This document shows, piece after piece, positions 1 to 7,064 of a stretch of DNA of 16,686 nt. Source of the DNA: Blastocatellia bacterium (lineage in GTDB: Bacteria; Acidobacteriota; Blastocatellia; Pyrinomonadales; Pyrinomonadaceae); the NCBI GenBank assembly GCA_013695195.1, contig JACDAY010000389.1:1-16686 (forward strand), read 5' to 3'. The notes below the pieces were generated by a model, which had not been told where the DNA came from, did not search any database, and saw only the letters and a list, made by a program, of their open reading frames with translations. A program made the translations under genes and the position numbers. Positions within the stretch are counted from its first letter, which is position 1. The number at the start of each line of letters is the position of its first letter.

Positions 1-3
1 ATT

Positions 4-1866
4 ATGTGTGGAATTGTCGGATACGTTGGGAATAAACAGGTTGTGCCGTTAATTATCGACGGGTTGAGAAAGCTCGAATATCGCGGTTACGACTCTGCCG
101 GGATTGCCGTCGTTGATGAAAATCAGCACCTTTCGCTGCGGCGGGCGGAAGGAAAACTGCGCAATCTGGAAGAGTGCATTAGGCTGAATCCGCTTGACGG
201 GAATTACGGTATTGGGCACACGCGTTGGGCGACACACGGGCGGCCGACGGAGGAAAACGCTCATCCGCACCGTGATCAGTCCGGCAAAGTCGTTGTTGTT
301 CACAATGGAATTATAGAGAATTATCTCACGCTCAAGGAAAGGCTTGCAGCAAACGGGAGCGATTTCAAAACGGAAACGGACACCGAAGTCGTCGCTCATC
401 TTATCGGGCATTACATCGAAACCGAAAATCTTTCGCTCGAACTCGCGGTGCGAAAAGCGGTTCTCGAATTAAAAGGCATTTTCGCGTTGTCGATCATTTC
501 GGTTGACGAGCCGGACACGATCATTGCTGTTCGCGAAGGTCCGCCGGTAGTGATCGGTTTGGGCGACGGCGAATTCTTCGTCGCGTCCGACATCCCGCCG
601 ATTCTTCAGCATACGAGGGATGTTTTCTTTCTCGGCGACAGGGAGATCGCCGTTTTGACAAAGGATTCCGTTCGAGTAACCGATTTTGACGGAAACATCG
701 TCGAGCCGAAGCAGCAGCGGATCACGTGGGACCCGATAATGGCCGAGAAGGGCGGCTTCAAACATTTCATGCTCAAGGAGATCTATGAGCAGCCGCGGGC
801 GGTTCGCGATACAGCGCAGGGACGGGTTTCACTTGATACGGGAAAAGTTTATCTCGACCCGATGGATATTTCCGAGGAAGATTTTCTTGCAGTTACTTCG
901 ATCAAAATTGCTGCATGCGGCACTTCGTGGCACGCGGGGCTTGCCGGTAAATATATGCTCGAACAGCTTGCACGCGTTCCTGTCGAGGTAGATTATGCGT
1001 CGGAATTCCGTTATCGCGATCCTGTTTTGAGCGATACCGATCTTTTGATAGTAATATCGCAATCCGGCGAAACCGCCGATACGATAGCGGCAATGCGTGA
1101 AGGAAAAAGAGCGGGATGCAAGGTTTTGGCGGTGTGCAATGTTCAGGGATCGATGATTCACCGGGAGGCGGACGGGACAATACTGACGCATGCCGGCCCG
1201 GAGATAGGCGTCGCTTCTACCAAAGCGTTTACATCGCAAATGGTCGCGCTTTATCTTTTTGCGCTTTACCTCGGTGAGCTTCGCGGCAGGATCAATGGCG
1301 AGCAGGCAAAAAAATTGGCTCAGGATCTGGCCGAGCTGCCTTTGAAGATCGAGCAACTTCTCAATGACGCCGATTCGATCGAGGAGTTGTCGAAGGAGTT
1401 TTTCCGCGTCCAGGATTTTCTATATTTGGGACGCGGGATAAATTTCCCGGTCGCGCTCGAAGGCGCCTTAAAATTAAAAGAGATCAGTTACATCCACGCC
1501 GAAGGCTATCCGGCCGGTGAAATGAAACACGGCCCCAACGCTTTGATCGACGAAAAACTGCCGGTCGTGGTGGTAAATACGCGTGAAGAAGGCAATGCGG
1601 CGAGTGTGCTTCGGTATGAGAAAACGCATTCGAATATCGTCGAGGTAAAGGCCCGTGACGGCATTATTCTTTCGGTTCTGAGCGAAGGCGATTCGATGAG
1701 CTCGAAAGTGTCGAATCACGTGATCGAGGTTCCGGCAACTTCTGATCTTTTGGGACCAATACTTTCAATCGTGCCGCTCCAACTACTTTCTTATCATATC
1801 GCCGTCAGGCGCGGTTGTGATGTCGACCAGCCGAGAAATCTGGCGAAGTCCGTGACGGTGGAATAA
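4..1866 (+). CDS. glmS: Glutamine--fructose-6-phosphate aminotransferase (isomerizing)
   Basis: This enzyme makes glucosamine-6-phosphate from fructose-6-phosphate and glutamine, the first committed step toward UDP-GlcNAc for peptidoglycan and lipid A; it acts in the cytoplasm. The 620-residue protein starts MCGIVGYVG, so Cys2 becomes the N-terminal nucleophile of a class II glutamine amidotransferase domain (about residues 2-220, with the RWATHG motif). Two SIS sugar-isomerase domains follow (about 290-430 with the CGTSWHAG loop, and about 460-605). The C-terminus, PRNLAKSVTVE, is the family's canonical tail. Length matches the family (about 610). Only three bases lie upstream of the ATG, so its RBS, promoter or any glmS ribozyme cannot be seen. 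The stop codon abuts a palindromic repeat at 1867. Identification is secure. Confidence 0.98.
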   Translation: MCGIVGYVGNKQVVPLIIDGLRKLEYRGYDSAGIAVVDENQHLSLRRAEGKLRNLEECIRLNPLDGNYGIGHTRWATHGRPTEENAHPHRDQSGKVVVVHNGIIENYLTLKERLAANGSDFKTETDTEVVAHLIGHYIETENLSLELAVRKAVLELKGIFALSIISVDEPDTIIAVREGPPVVIGLGDGEFFVASDIPPILQHTRDVFFLGDREIAVLTKDSVRVTDFDGNIVEPKQQRITWDPIMAEKGGFKHFMLKEIYEQPRAVRDTAQGRVSLDTGKVYLDPMDISEEDFLAVTSIKIAACGTSWHAGLAGKYMLEQLARVPVEVDYASEFRYRDPVLSDTDLLIVISQSGETADTIAAMREGKRAGCKVLAVCNVQGSMIHREADGTILTHAGPEIGVASTKAFTSQMVALYLFALYLGELRGRINGEQAKKLAQDLAELPLKIEQLLNDADSIEELSKEFFRVQDFLYLGRGINFPVALEGALKLKEISYIHAEGYPAGEMKHGPNALIDEKLPVVVVNTREEGNAASVLRYEKTHSNIVEVKARDGIILSVLSEGDSMSSKVSNHVIEVPATSDLLGPILSIVPLQLLSYHIAVRRGCDVDQPRNLAKSVTVE

Positions 1867-1960
1867 GGAACGCGGACGCCCACGTCCGCACCGAACCGTA
1901 GGGTTCGAAATACTACTTACGCCGGAGGGCGGCGTTTGCGGACGGGGGCGTCCGCGTTCC
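1867..1960. repeat. REP/BIME-like composite palindrome
   Basis: Outer arms 1867-1889 and 1938-1960 are inverted copies matching at 22 of 23 positions. Each arm is itself a hairpin: GCGGACG 1872-1878 with CGTCCGC 1883-1889, and 1938-1944 with 1949-1955. Two smaller hairpins lie between the arms: CGAACC 1892-1897 with GGTTCG 1902-1907, and ACGCCG 1919-1924 with CGGCGT 1930-1935. The element fills the whole gap between the glmS stop and a point 5 nt before the next ATG. The architecture resembles REP/BIME elements mobilised by RAYT transposases, but no RAYT gene is in the window. It is far more GC-rich than the other spacers. Confidence 0.8.
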
Positions 1961-1965
1961 CATTT

Positions 1966-2928
1966 ATGAAAGCCATAGTTGTTAGAGAATTTGGCGAGCC
2001 CGAGGTGATGAACATCGAAGATGTTCCAACGCCAGAGCCGACAGGAACTCAATTGCTTATCCGCATCATGGCTGCCGGTATAAATCCTGTCGATACATAC
2101 CTCCGAACCGGCATTCATGCCCACGCGCCAAAATTACCTTACACGCCCGGAAAAGATGCTGCCGGTATCGTGGAAGCCATAGGTGAAAACGTTGCAAAAT
2201 TCAAAATCGGCGACCGGATTTACACAGCCGATTCGATTACCGGCACTTACGCCGAATACTCGCTTTGCGAAGAAAATCAGCTCGGACGATTACCGGATAA
2301 TATCAGTTTTGAGCAGGGAGCGGGGATTTGGACGCCGTATGCGACGAGCTATCGAGGGTTGTTTCAAAAAGCGAAAGCTAAAGCGGGAGAAACGGTTCTC
2401 GTTCACGGAGCATCGGGCGGCGTGGGTCTCGCCGCTTTGCAGTGGGCAAAGAATGCCGGACTCATTGTGGTCGGGACCGCGAGTTCTGAGGAAGGAAAGC
2501 GGCTTGTGAAGGATCACGGCGCTGATCTGGTTGCCGATCATACAGACGATGCGCATTTTGATGAAATCAAAGAATTTACCGCGGGCAAAGGCGTTGATGT
2601 AATTATCGAAATGCTCGCCAATGTTAATCTACAAAAGGATTTTGACGTGCTTGCGATGTTTGGACGAATAACAGTCATTGGCAACCGCGGCAGCCTGGAA
2701 TTTACTCCTCGGGCGGCTATGACCAAAGACGCGACCGTTTACGGAATGTCGCTTTTCAATTCACCTCAGCCGGAGAGAGACGCCATTCACGCCGCGATCT
2801 TCGACGGACTGAGCGACGGCTTTTTGATTCCCGTAATAGGTAAAACCTTCCGGCTCCAGGAAGCGCCGCTAGCTCATCACGCGGTTATTGCAAAAAAGGC
2901 GTACGGAAAAATCATCCTGAATATTTGA
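1966..2928 (+). CDS. Zeta-crystallin-type NADPH:quinone oxidoreductase
   Basis: A 320-residue member of the medium-chain dehydrogenase/reductase superfamily, quinone oxidoreductase branch, which uses NADPH for one-electron reduction of quinones. The N-terminal GroES-like domain (about 1-120) has no catalytic or structural zinc ligands. The Rossmann domain carries HGASGGVGLAA at 148-158. The segment IIEMLANVNLQKD (213-225) and the following GRITVIGNRG closely recall vertebrate zeta-crystallin (CRYZ), placing it nearer that group than E. coli QorA. I chose the ATG at 1966 because MKAIVVREFG is the normal family N-terminus; an in-frame TTG at 1936 lies inside the upstream repeat and adds ten unlikely residues. 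There is no Shine-Dalgarno, because the palindromic repeat ends 5 nt before the ATG. Physiological substrate unknown. Confidence 0.9.
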   Translation: MKAIVVREFGEPEVMNIEDVPTPEPTGTQLLIRIMAAGINPVDTYLRTGIHAHAPKLPYTPGKDAAGIVEAIGENVAKFKIGDRIYTADSITGTYAEYSLCEENQLGRLPDNISFEQGAGIWTPYATSYRGLFQKAKAKAGETVLVHGASGGVGLAALQWAKNAGLIVVGTASSEEGKRLVKDHGADLVADHTDDAHFDEIKEFTAGKGVDVIIEMLANVNLQKDFDVLAMFGRITVIGNRGSLEFTPRAAMTKDATVYGMSLFNSPQPERDAIHAAIFDGLSDGFLIPVIGKTFRLQEAPLAHHAVIAKKAYGKIILNI

Positions 2929-2959
2929 GACCTGCCTTTATCTGTTTCAAATTAGTACA

Positions 2960-2988
2960 CTTAGTTTTGCGATTTTGTAAAACCTAAG
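2960..2988. promoter_or_regulatory. AT-rich dyad upstream of the sigma-54 promoter
   Basis: CTTAGTTTT (2960-2968) faces AAAACCTAAG (2979-2988), an inverted repeat broken by one extra base. It is centred about 50 bp upstream of the predicted sigma-54 transcription start. It could be a binding site for an enhancer-binding protein, though such sites are usually further upstream, or a weak hairpin after the preceding gene. No T-run follows, so a terminator is less likely. Confidence 0.35.
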
Positions 2989-2997
2989 CAAACACCT

Positions 2998-3016
2998 CTT
3001 GGCACGTTGGTTGCTA
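2998..3016 (+). promoter_or_regulatory. Sigma-54 (-24/-12) promoter
   Basis: TTGGCACGTTGGTTGCTA matches the sigma-54 consensus TGGCACG-N4-TTGCW at every defined position. The invariant GG (3001-3002) and GC (3013-3014) are separated by exactly 10 nt. The predicted start is near 3025, giving a leader of about 40 nt that contains the strong GAGGAG ribosome site of the hemerythrin gene. Transcription would require RpoN and an AAA+ activator, neither of which is in this window. Confidence 0.85.
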
Positions 3017-3052
3017 ATAATACACTGAAGTATTATAAACCGAAATTGTGAT

Positions 3053-3058
3053 GAGGAG
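3053..3058 (+). promoter_or_regulatory. Strong Shine-Dalgarno of the hemerythrin gene
   Basis: GAGGAG ends 6 nt before the ATG at 3065. It is the only near-perfect Shine-Dalgarno seen ahead of a gene in this window. Confidence 0.8.
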
Positions 3059-3064
3059 AATGAT

Positions 3065-3520
3065 ATGAACGCAATTGAATTGTTAAAAGCAGACCATGAC
3101 GTCGTGGACAAACTATTTCAAAAGGTAAAAGCTACCGAAGATAGTGAGCACCCGGCAATATTCGAGAAAATCAAAGCTGAATTGGATGTCCATACTCATA
3201 TTGAGGAAACGATCTACTATCCGAAACTCATAGAAGAAGGCGACGAAGAGTTGAAGGATATCGTGCTCGAGGGAATTGAAGAGCATCGCCAGGCAAAAAT
3301 GTTTTTAAGAGAGTTGGCTGCACTTTCCGATGAAAGCGAAAAATTCGACCCGAAACTAAAAGTGCTGATGGAAGACATTACTCATCATGTTCAGGAAGAA
3401 GAAGCCGAGATGTTCCCAATGGTTGAAGAACAGTTTGACTCAGCAGTGCTTGAAGAATTGGGCACCGAAATGGAAGAGGAAAAGATGAAGTTTAAAAAAT
3501 CGAATGCAGCAAATGCTTGA
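3065..3520 (+). CDS. HHE-domain hemerythrin-like protein
   Basis: A 151-residue four-helix-bundle protein expected to bind a non-heme di-iron centre. Candidate ligands occur in the normal order: H11 (KADHD), H43/H45 with E47 and E48 (HTHIEETIYYP), H74 (EEHRQ), and H107/H108 with E111-E113 (HHVQEEEAEMFP). Family members bind O2, NO or iron, or serve in stress sensing and repair; nothing here tells which. No signal peptide or membrane segment is present, so it is cytoplasmic. The acidic and lysine-rich C-terminal tail (about 120-150) looks like an extended helix. It has its own sigma-54 promoter and a strong ribosome site, so it is probably made on demand under a specific signal. A small gene starts 40 nt downstream and may be co-transcribed. 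Confidence 0.93.
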   Translation: MNAIELLKADHDVVDKLFQKVKATEDSEHPAIFEKIKAELDVHTHIEETIYYPKLIEEGDEELKDIVLEGIEEHRQAKMFLRELAALSDESEKFDPKLKVLMEDITHHVQEEEAEMFPMVEEQFDSAVLEELGTEMEEEKMKFKKSNAANA

Positions 3521-3560
3521 TAAAAAGGCGTAGAGCATCATCTAAAGGAATAGCGGAAAT

Positions 3561-3902
3561 GTGAATTACGATTTACATTTCCATTTTTTATTTACTTCTG
3601 ACCGGCGCCTTGCATTTACCGCTTCAAACAACTGTGAAATAATGGTCGGCATGGAAGATGCCGGGATCTATGCCGATCATATAATACACGACAAATTGGA
3701 AGAAATTGCTGCGGAAGTGCCGACAATATATGAAGACGGCCAAATTGAACGCATTTATACATTTAATGATGGAGCAGTGGTTAAATACGAATGGCGAGCC
3801 TTGAATGAAGACGGATTTAATCATCGTTTCACTCTTGTCAAGATGCCGAAAAAAAATCCTTTTAAATTAAAAGAAGGAATTATCAAGATTATAAATTATT
3901 GA
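3561..3902 (+). CDS. Small conserved-looking protein of unknown function
   Basis: I do not recognise this protein. From the GTG at 3561 it has 113 residues; AAAGGAA about 10 nt upstream could be its ribosome site. The first 27 codons look less protein-like than the rest, and an ATG at 3642 or 3651 would give about 86 or 83 residues, starting at or near MEDAGIYADHIIHDKLEE. The body mixes a short acidic helix with a beta-rich part (IERIYTFNDGAVVKYEWR) and ends in a basic stretch (VKMPKKNPFKLKEG). No signal peptide or membrane segment is visible. It lies 40 nt after the hemerythrin gene on the same strand with no terminator between them, so it may share the sigma-54 transcript. It ends 6 nt before the convergent methyltransferase gene. 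Confidence 0.65.
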   Translation: MNYDLHFHFLFTSDRRLAFTASNNCEIMVGMEDAGIYADHIIHDKLEEIAAEVPTIYEDGQIERIYTFNDGAVVKYEWRALNEDGFNHRFTLVKMPKKNPFKLKEGIIKIINY

Positions 3903-3908
3903 CTAATT

Positions 3909-5798
3909 TTAACCTTTCGTTACACTCAAGCTGCTTGACTTAAAATCTTCAAGTACATCGAAAACCTGAAGTGCATACTTCACATTTCCAAATGGTGCCG
4001 AAACCTGAACACCGGCTATAACATCACGCACTTCGTTCAAAGACTCCCGGGCAATGGCAATGCCTGCTTCACGTGCGTCTTCCTTACTTTTATCGGAGGC
4101 GATACGCATTGTCTCGAGAATTTCCGGGGTTACGTTAACACCAGGCACCTCGTTATGCAGGAATTCGGCGTTTCGAAAACTGACCAGCGGCCAGATTCCG
4201 GCAACGATCGGGATTTTAACATGCGAAATTTTGTCTAGGAACGAGCGCAGCTGTTCGGTGTCGAAAACAGGCTGGGTGATCGCATATTCGGCACCAGCCT
4301 CGACCTTCCATTCGAAGCGGCGAATCTCTTCCTCGAGATTGACGGCGCCGGGATTTACACCGACGCCAATCGAGAATGCAGTAGGCAGACCTATCGGGTT
4401 ATTTCCCAAATCGAGCCCGTGATTGAGCTTGTTTACCATATTTGTAAGGCCGATGGCGTCGATGTCGAACACGGCGGTTGCGTCGGGATATGGCCCCATC
4501 TTTGGCGGGTCGCCTGTAATTATCAGCAAATTATGAAGGCCGAGGGCGGCGGCTCCGAGCAGATCGGACATCATTCCCAGAAGATTCCGGTCCCGGCAGC
4601 AATAGTGGAGTACGGCCTCGATGCCGATATTTCGCTCGACAAGCACCGCAGTTGCCTGTGCGGACATACGGGTTTGAGCCCGCGGACCGTCCGGTATATT
4701 TACGGCGTCAACCCCTGCATCCTTCAAAAGACGTATTGAATCCAGAGTCTTTTGTGCATCGCAGCCCTTTGGAGGCAGAACTTCCACGGAAGTAACAAAC
4801 TCTCCGCGAGCCACTTTGCGTGACCAGTTCGAGCGTTCCTCGGGAGCTACAACCTGAACATCGCTCGGCTTTAATTCCGTAACTGCAGCAAGGTTTGTTC
4901 TGACAAAGTTCTGCGATTGCCGAGGACTGATCGAGCGAATCGAATCGGCAATAAGTTTTATATGAGTCGGCGTCGTACCGCAGCAGCCGCCGACAAATTT
5001 TGCTCCGGCCTGAACAAAACGCTTTGCAAACGTTGCCATATATTCCGGCGAGCCCATGTAGAATTGCCTTCCCTGAACATCGCGCGGCAGGCCTGCGTTC
5101 GGCTGTGCGGAAAGTTTGCGGCCGGTAAGCTCACGCATTTTTTCGAGCGCAGTCAAAACGTGGTTCGGGCCCATGCCGCAATTCAAGCCGATAATGTCGG
5201 CTCCCAGCTCATCCAGTTTTACGGTAAATGTTTCAGGAGAGGTTCCAAAAGTCGTTCTGCCGTCCATTTGGATGGTCATTTGAGCGACTACCGGTAAATC
5301 GCAAACTTCCTTTACCGCTCTGATAGCTTGCTCGATTAAAGGCAGGTCTGAGAATGTTTCCAAAATAAAAAGATCGACACCGCCTTCCAGCAACGCTTCG
5401 GCCTGTTCCTTAAAAAGATCCTTCGCTTCATCAAACGACGTCGGCCCGAAAGGCTCTATGCGCAGCCCTAGCGGCCCGATTGCACCGGCAACATAAGCCT
5501 TATCTCCAGCCGCTTCACGGGCCAGCCGGGCGGCTGCGATATTTATGTCCCGAAGCTTGTCCTCGAGGCCGTAAGGCTGAAGTTTATGCCGCGTTGCGCC
5601 GAAGGAATTAGTCTCTATTATATCGGCGCCGGCCCTAACGTATTCTTCATGAACCTCGCGCACCAAATCAGGAGAGATGAGATTAAGCTCATCGTAGCTG
5701 CGGTTTATATATACGCCTTTATCATAAAGCCGAGTGCCGACCGCGCCGTCAAACACATATACATCGTCAGTTTCTAGAAGTTCCCGGAAGTTTTTCAT
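3909..5798 (-). CDS. Bifunctional homocysteine S-methyltransferase / 5,10-methylenetetrahydrofolate reductase
   Basis: A 629-residue fusion of two methionine-pathway domains. Residues 1-290 form a Pfam S-methyl_trans barrel; the three zinc-thiolate cysteines are C207 (LNCGMGP) and C272/C273 (GGCCGTTP), which activate homocysteine. Residues about 331-610 are a flavin-dependent MTHFR barrel, with E339 in FVTSVEVLPPKG, HYCCRDRN (398-405) and ITGDPPKMG (428-436). The order matches Bacillus YitJ-type proteins. There is no folate-binding, cobalamin or activation domain as in full MetH, so the methyl donor is not evident: S-methylmethionine, another small donor, or transfer through separate MetH parts. 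The upstream region 5804-5880 is a long hairpin ending 5 nt before the ATG, with no Shine-Dalgarno and no SAM or cobalamin riboswitch motif that I can recognise. Confidence 0.93.
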   Translation of the reverse strand: MKNFRELLETDDVYVFDGAVGTRLYDKGVYINRSYDELNLISPDLVREVHEEYVRAGADIIETNSFGATRHKLQPYGLEDKLRDINIAAARLAREAAGDKAYVAGAIGPLGLRIEPFGPTSFDEAKDLFKEQAEALLEGGVDLFILETFSDLPLIEQAIRAVKEVCDLPVVAQMTIQMDGRTTFGTSPETFTVKLDELGADIIGLNCGMGPNHVLTALEKMRELTGRKLSAQPNAGLPRDVQGRQFYMGSPEYMATFAKRFVQAGAKFVGGCCGTTPTHIKLIADSIRSISPRQSQNFVRTNLAAVTELKPSDVQVVAPEERSNWSRKVARGEFVTSVEVLPPKGCDAQKTLDSIRLLKDAGVDAVNIPDGPRAQTRMSAQATAVLVERNIGIEAVLHYCCRDRNLLGMMSDLLGAAALGLHNLLIITGDPPKMGPYPDATAVFDIDAIGLTNMVNKLNHGLDLGNNPIGLPTAFSIGVGVNPGAVNLEEEIRRFEWKVEAGAEYAITQPVFDTEQLRSFLDKISHVKIPIVAGIWPLVSFRNAEFLHNEVPGVNVTPEILETMRIASDKSKEDAREAGIAIARESLNEVRDVIAGVQVSAPFGNVKYALQVFDVLEDFKSSSLSVTKG

Positions 5799-5803
5799 AA
5801 ATA

Positions 5804-5880
5804 AGCATTCAGCAGCCAGCCTTCAGCAATCAGTAGAGATCAGTTCCTTGCAGATCGCTGAAAGCTGTCTGCTGAATGCT
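5804..5880. repeat. Long imperfect hairpin abutting the methyltransferase/MTHFR start
   Basis: Arms 5804-5827 and 5857-5880 are complementary at 22 of 24 positions, the outer 12 bp perfectly (AGCATTCAGCAG / CTGCTGAATGCT). The loop is about 29 nt. It contains shorter echoes of the same words (TTCAGCA, ATCAG), as in dispersed intergenic repeats. On the minus strand it lies wholly in the 5' leader of the methyltransferase/MTHFR gene and ends 5 nt before its ATG. It could be a mobile repeat, a leader hairpin limiting ribosome access, or both. Confidence 0.75.
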
Positions 5881-5914
5881 AAAACAAAAAGCCTCGCCGA
5901 AACAGCGAGACTCT
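5881..5914 (-). terminator. Intrinsic terminator downstream of mutM
   Basis: Reading the minus strand, AGTCTCGC (5912-5905) and GCGAGGCT (5897-5890) pair as a 5-bp GC core, then one mismatch and two more pairs, around a short loop. A T-rich run (TTTTTGTTTT, 5890-5881) follows. It lies about 130 nt after the mutM stop, with no other minus-strand gene between, so it most likely ends the mutM transcript and insulates the methyltransferase/MTHFR gene. Confidence 0.75.
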
Positions 5915-5926
5915 AAAAAAATTACT

Positions 5927-5990
5927 TTCGTGGTTCAGCTGTTTAGCAGTTTATTTAACGTGGTCGCAAGTCGCACTAACTCACCACGAA
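5927..5990. other. Structured stretch in the mutM 3' untranslated region
   Basis: TTCGTGG (5927-5933) pairs with CCACGAA (5984-5990) around a loop of about 50 nt, followed on the minus strand by the intrinsic terminator at 5881-5914. Together they might be a small 3'UTR-derived RNA, but I recognise no known RNA family. Apart from this, the 5799-6043 gap holds only the hairpin repeat and the terminator. Confidence 0.3.
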
Positions 5991-6043
5991 TATTTAATCA
6001 GATGATGCGCTAATAAAATGGAAGTGTCAAGCTTGCAAATGTG

Positions 6044-6889
6044 CTAGCAGGTCGTACGTGATCGCTGACATTTCGGACAAAAATATGTGGAGCGGCCCGC
6101 CTGCTTTAGGCGAGCTATCGGAGCACTGCAGTTCGGGCAGGGCAGATTTTCTCGTCCATAAACCCTCCAACCTGTTTCCGAACCTAAACCATAAATGCTT
6201 CCACTAATATTTGTTGAATCAATTTCCATTTTCCTCCCAAGTATTATTGCCTTGACCAAAACCTCACGGATGGCTTCATAGAGGCGAGCTGATTTTCTAG
6301 AAGTTATCCTGTTTGCAACCTGCTCCGGATTAATCTTTGCGAGAAATAAAGCTTCGGCCGCATATATATTCCCAAGACCGCAAACTTTTGTCTGATCGAT
6401 CAGGAATTCTTTGATCGGGCGTTTAGAGCTTTTTAGGATGTTTCGAAAATAAGTCAGTGAAAACTCTTCGGAAAGCGGTTCAGGAGCAAGTTTTTTTAGC
6501 TCTTTCGAATCGAACAGGTTTTGAGTTTCGACGATCTTCATCAGGCCGAAATGACGCTGATCCTGGAAAACAAGTCGCGTGTCGTCGTTTAAATAAAATA
6601 TTGCGTGAGTAAATTTGGGATTTTCGGTATGCGTAGGCAGCAACATGAAGCGTCCGCTCATCCTCAAATGTGTTATTAAAGTTCGCCCGTTACCCAAATC
6701 GAAGAGTATGTGCTTTCCGCGCCGGGTTACGTAGTTTATCACCGCATTGTTTAATTGATGGGCGAATGTAGACGGTTCCGTGTCAGGTGCAAGGCGGGAC
6801 CTTAGCAGCTCACCGGCTATAATTTTTCGCCTGCTAATAAGTTTGTCGAGGGAACATGCGACGAGTTCAACTTCGGGTAGCTCTGGCAT
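6044..6889 (-). CDS. mutM: Formamidopyrimidine-DNA glycosylase (8-oxoguanine repair)
   Basis: This bifunctional glycosylase/AP lyase removes 8-oxoguanine and formamidopyrimidines from DNA. The start MPELPEVE supplies the catalytic Pro2 and Glu3 of the Fpg/Nei family and fixes the start codon. Other family residues are visible: K59 (RRGKH), M77 in HLRMSGR, QRHFG 111-115, the H2TH region with N174 (QTKVCGLGNIYAAEA), and R266 beside the zinc finger. The zinc cysteines are C251, C254, C271 and C274. At 281 residues it is slightly longer than typical (about 270). A TATACT box ends 6 nt before the ATG with no Shine-Dalgarno, suggesting a leaderless mRNA. Upstream is a long hairpin terminator ending the preceding minus-strand gene, so mutM is probably transcribed alone. 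Confidence 0.97.
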   Translation of the reverse strand: MPELPEVELVACSLDKLISRRKIIAGELLRSRLAPDTEPSTFAHQLNNAVINYVTRRGKHILFDLGNGRTLITHLRMSGRFMLLPTHTENPKFTHAIFYLNDDTRLVFQDQRHFGLMKIVETQNLFDSKELKKLAPEPLSEEFSLTYFRNILKSSKRPIKEFLIDQTKVCGLGNIYAAEALFLAKINPEQVANRITSRKSARLYEAIREVLVKAIILGRKMEIDSTNISGSIYGLGSETGWRVYGRENLPCPNCSAPIARLKQAGRSTYFCPKCQRSRTTC

Positions 6890-6895
6890 GTGTTA

Positions 6896-6901
6896 AGTAT
6901 A
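6896..6901 (-). promoter_or_regulatory. -10 box predicting a leaderless mutM transcript
   Basis: TATACT on the minus strand is separated from the mutM ATG by 6 nt, the usual distance from a -10 hexamer to the start of transcription. I see no good -35 box at 16-18 nt spacing, so the promoter call rests on the -10 match and its position. Confidence 0.5.
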
Positions 6902-6953
6902 AGACAGAACACAGTCAGGTACACACTTGATTTTATTTATGCTGTGAAAAAAA

Positions 6954-7060
6954 AAGAGCGGGTGCAAGCAACCCTTCCAAACTGCAATGAGTTATAATGC
7001 ATTTTGTAATATTAAACTCAACTCAAATGCAGGTCAGGAAGGTTGCTTGCACCCGCTCTT
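6954..7060 (-). terminator. Long hairpin repeat with T-run, likely terminator of the eRF1-like gene
   Basis: AAGAGCGGGTGCAAGCAACC (6954-6973) is the exact reverse complement of 7041-7060. Pairing continues inward through CTTCC with one bulged base, then more loosely through CTGCA...TGAGTT. On the minus strand it starts 4 nt after the stop codon of the eRF1-like gene and is followed by nine T (6955-6947), so it can act as an intrinsic terminator. The 20-bp stem with partly symmetric inner parts is much larger than an ordinary terminator and looks like a dispersed repeat that took on this role. Confidence 0.75.
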
Positions 7061-7064
7061 CGGG

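Noticed and set aside
829..1356. Minus-strand ORF of 175 residues inside glmS
   Set aside because: A shadow of the glmS reading frame; its translation has no domain-like features.
5799..5880. SAM or cobalamin riboswitch ahead of the methyltransferase/MTHFR gene
   Set aside because: I could find none of the conserved core motifs of SAM-I/II or cobalamin riboswitches; the region is a simple near-perfect hairpin.
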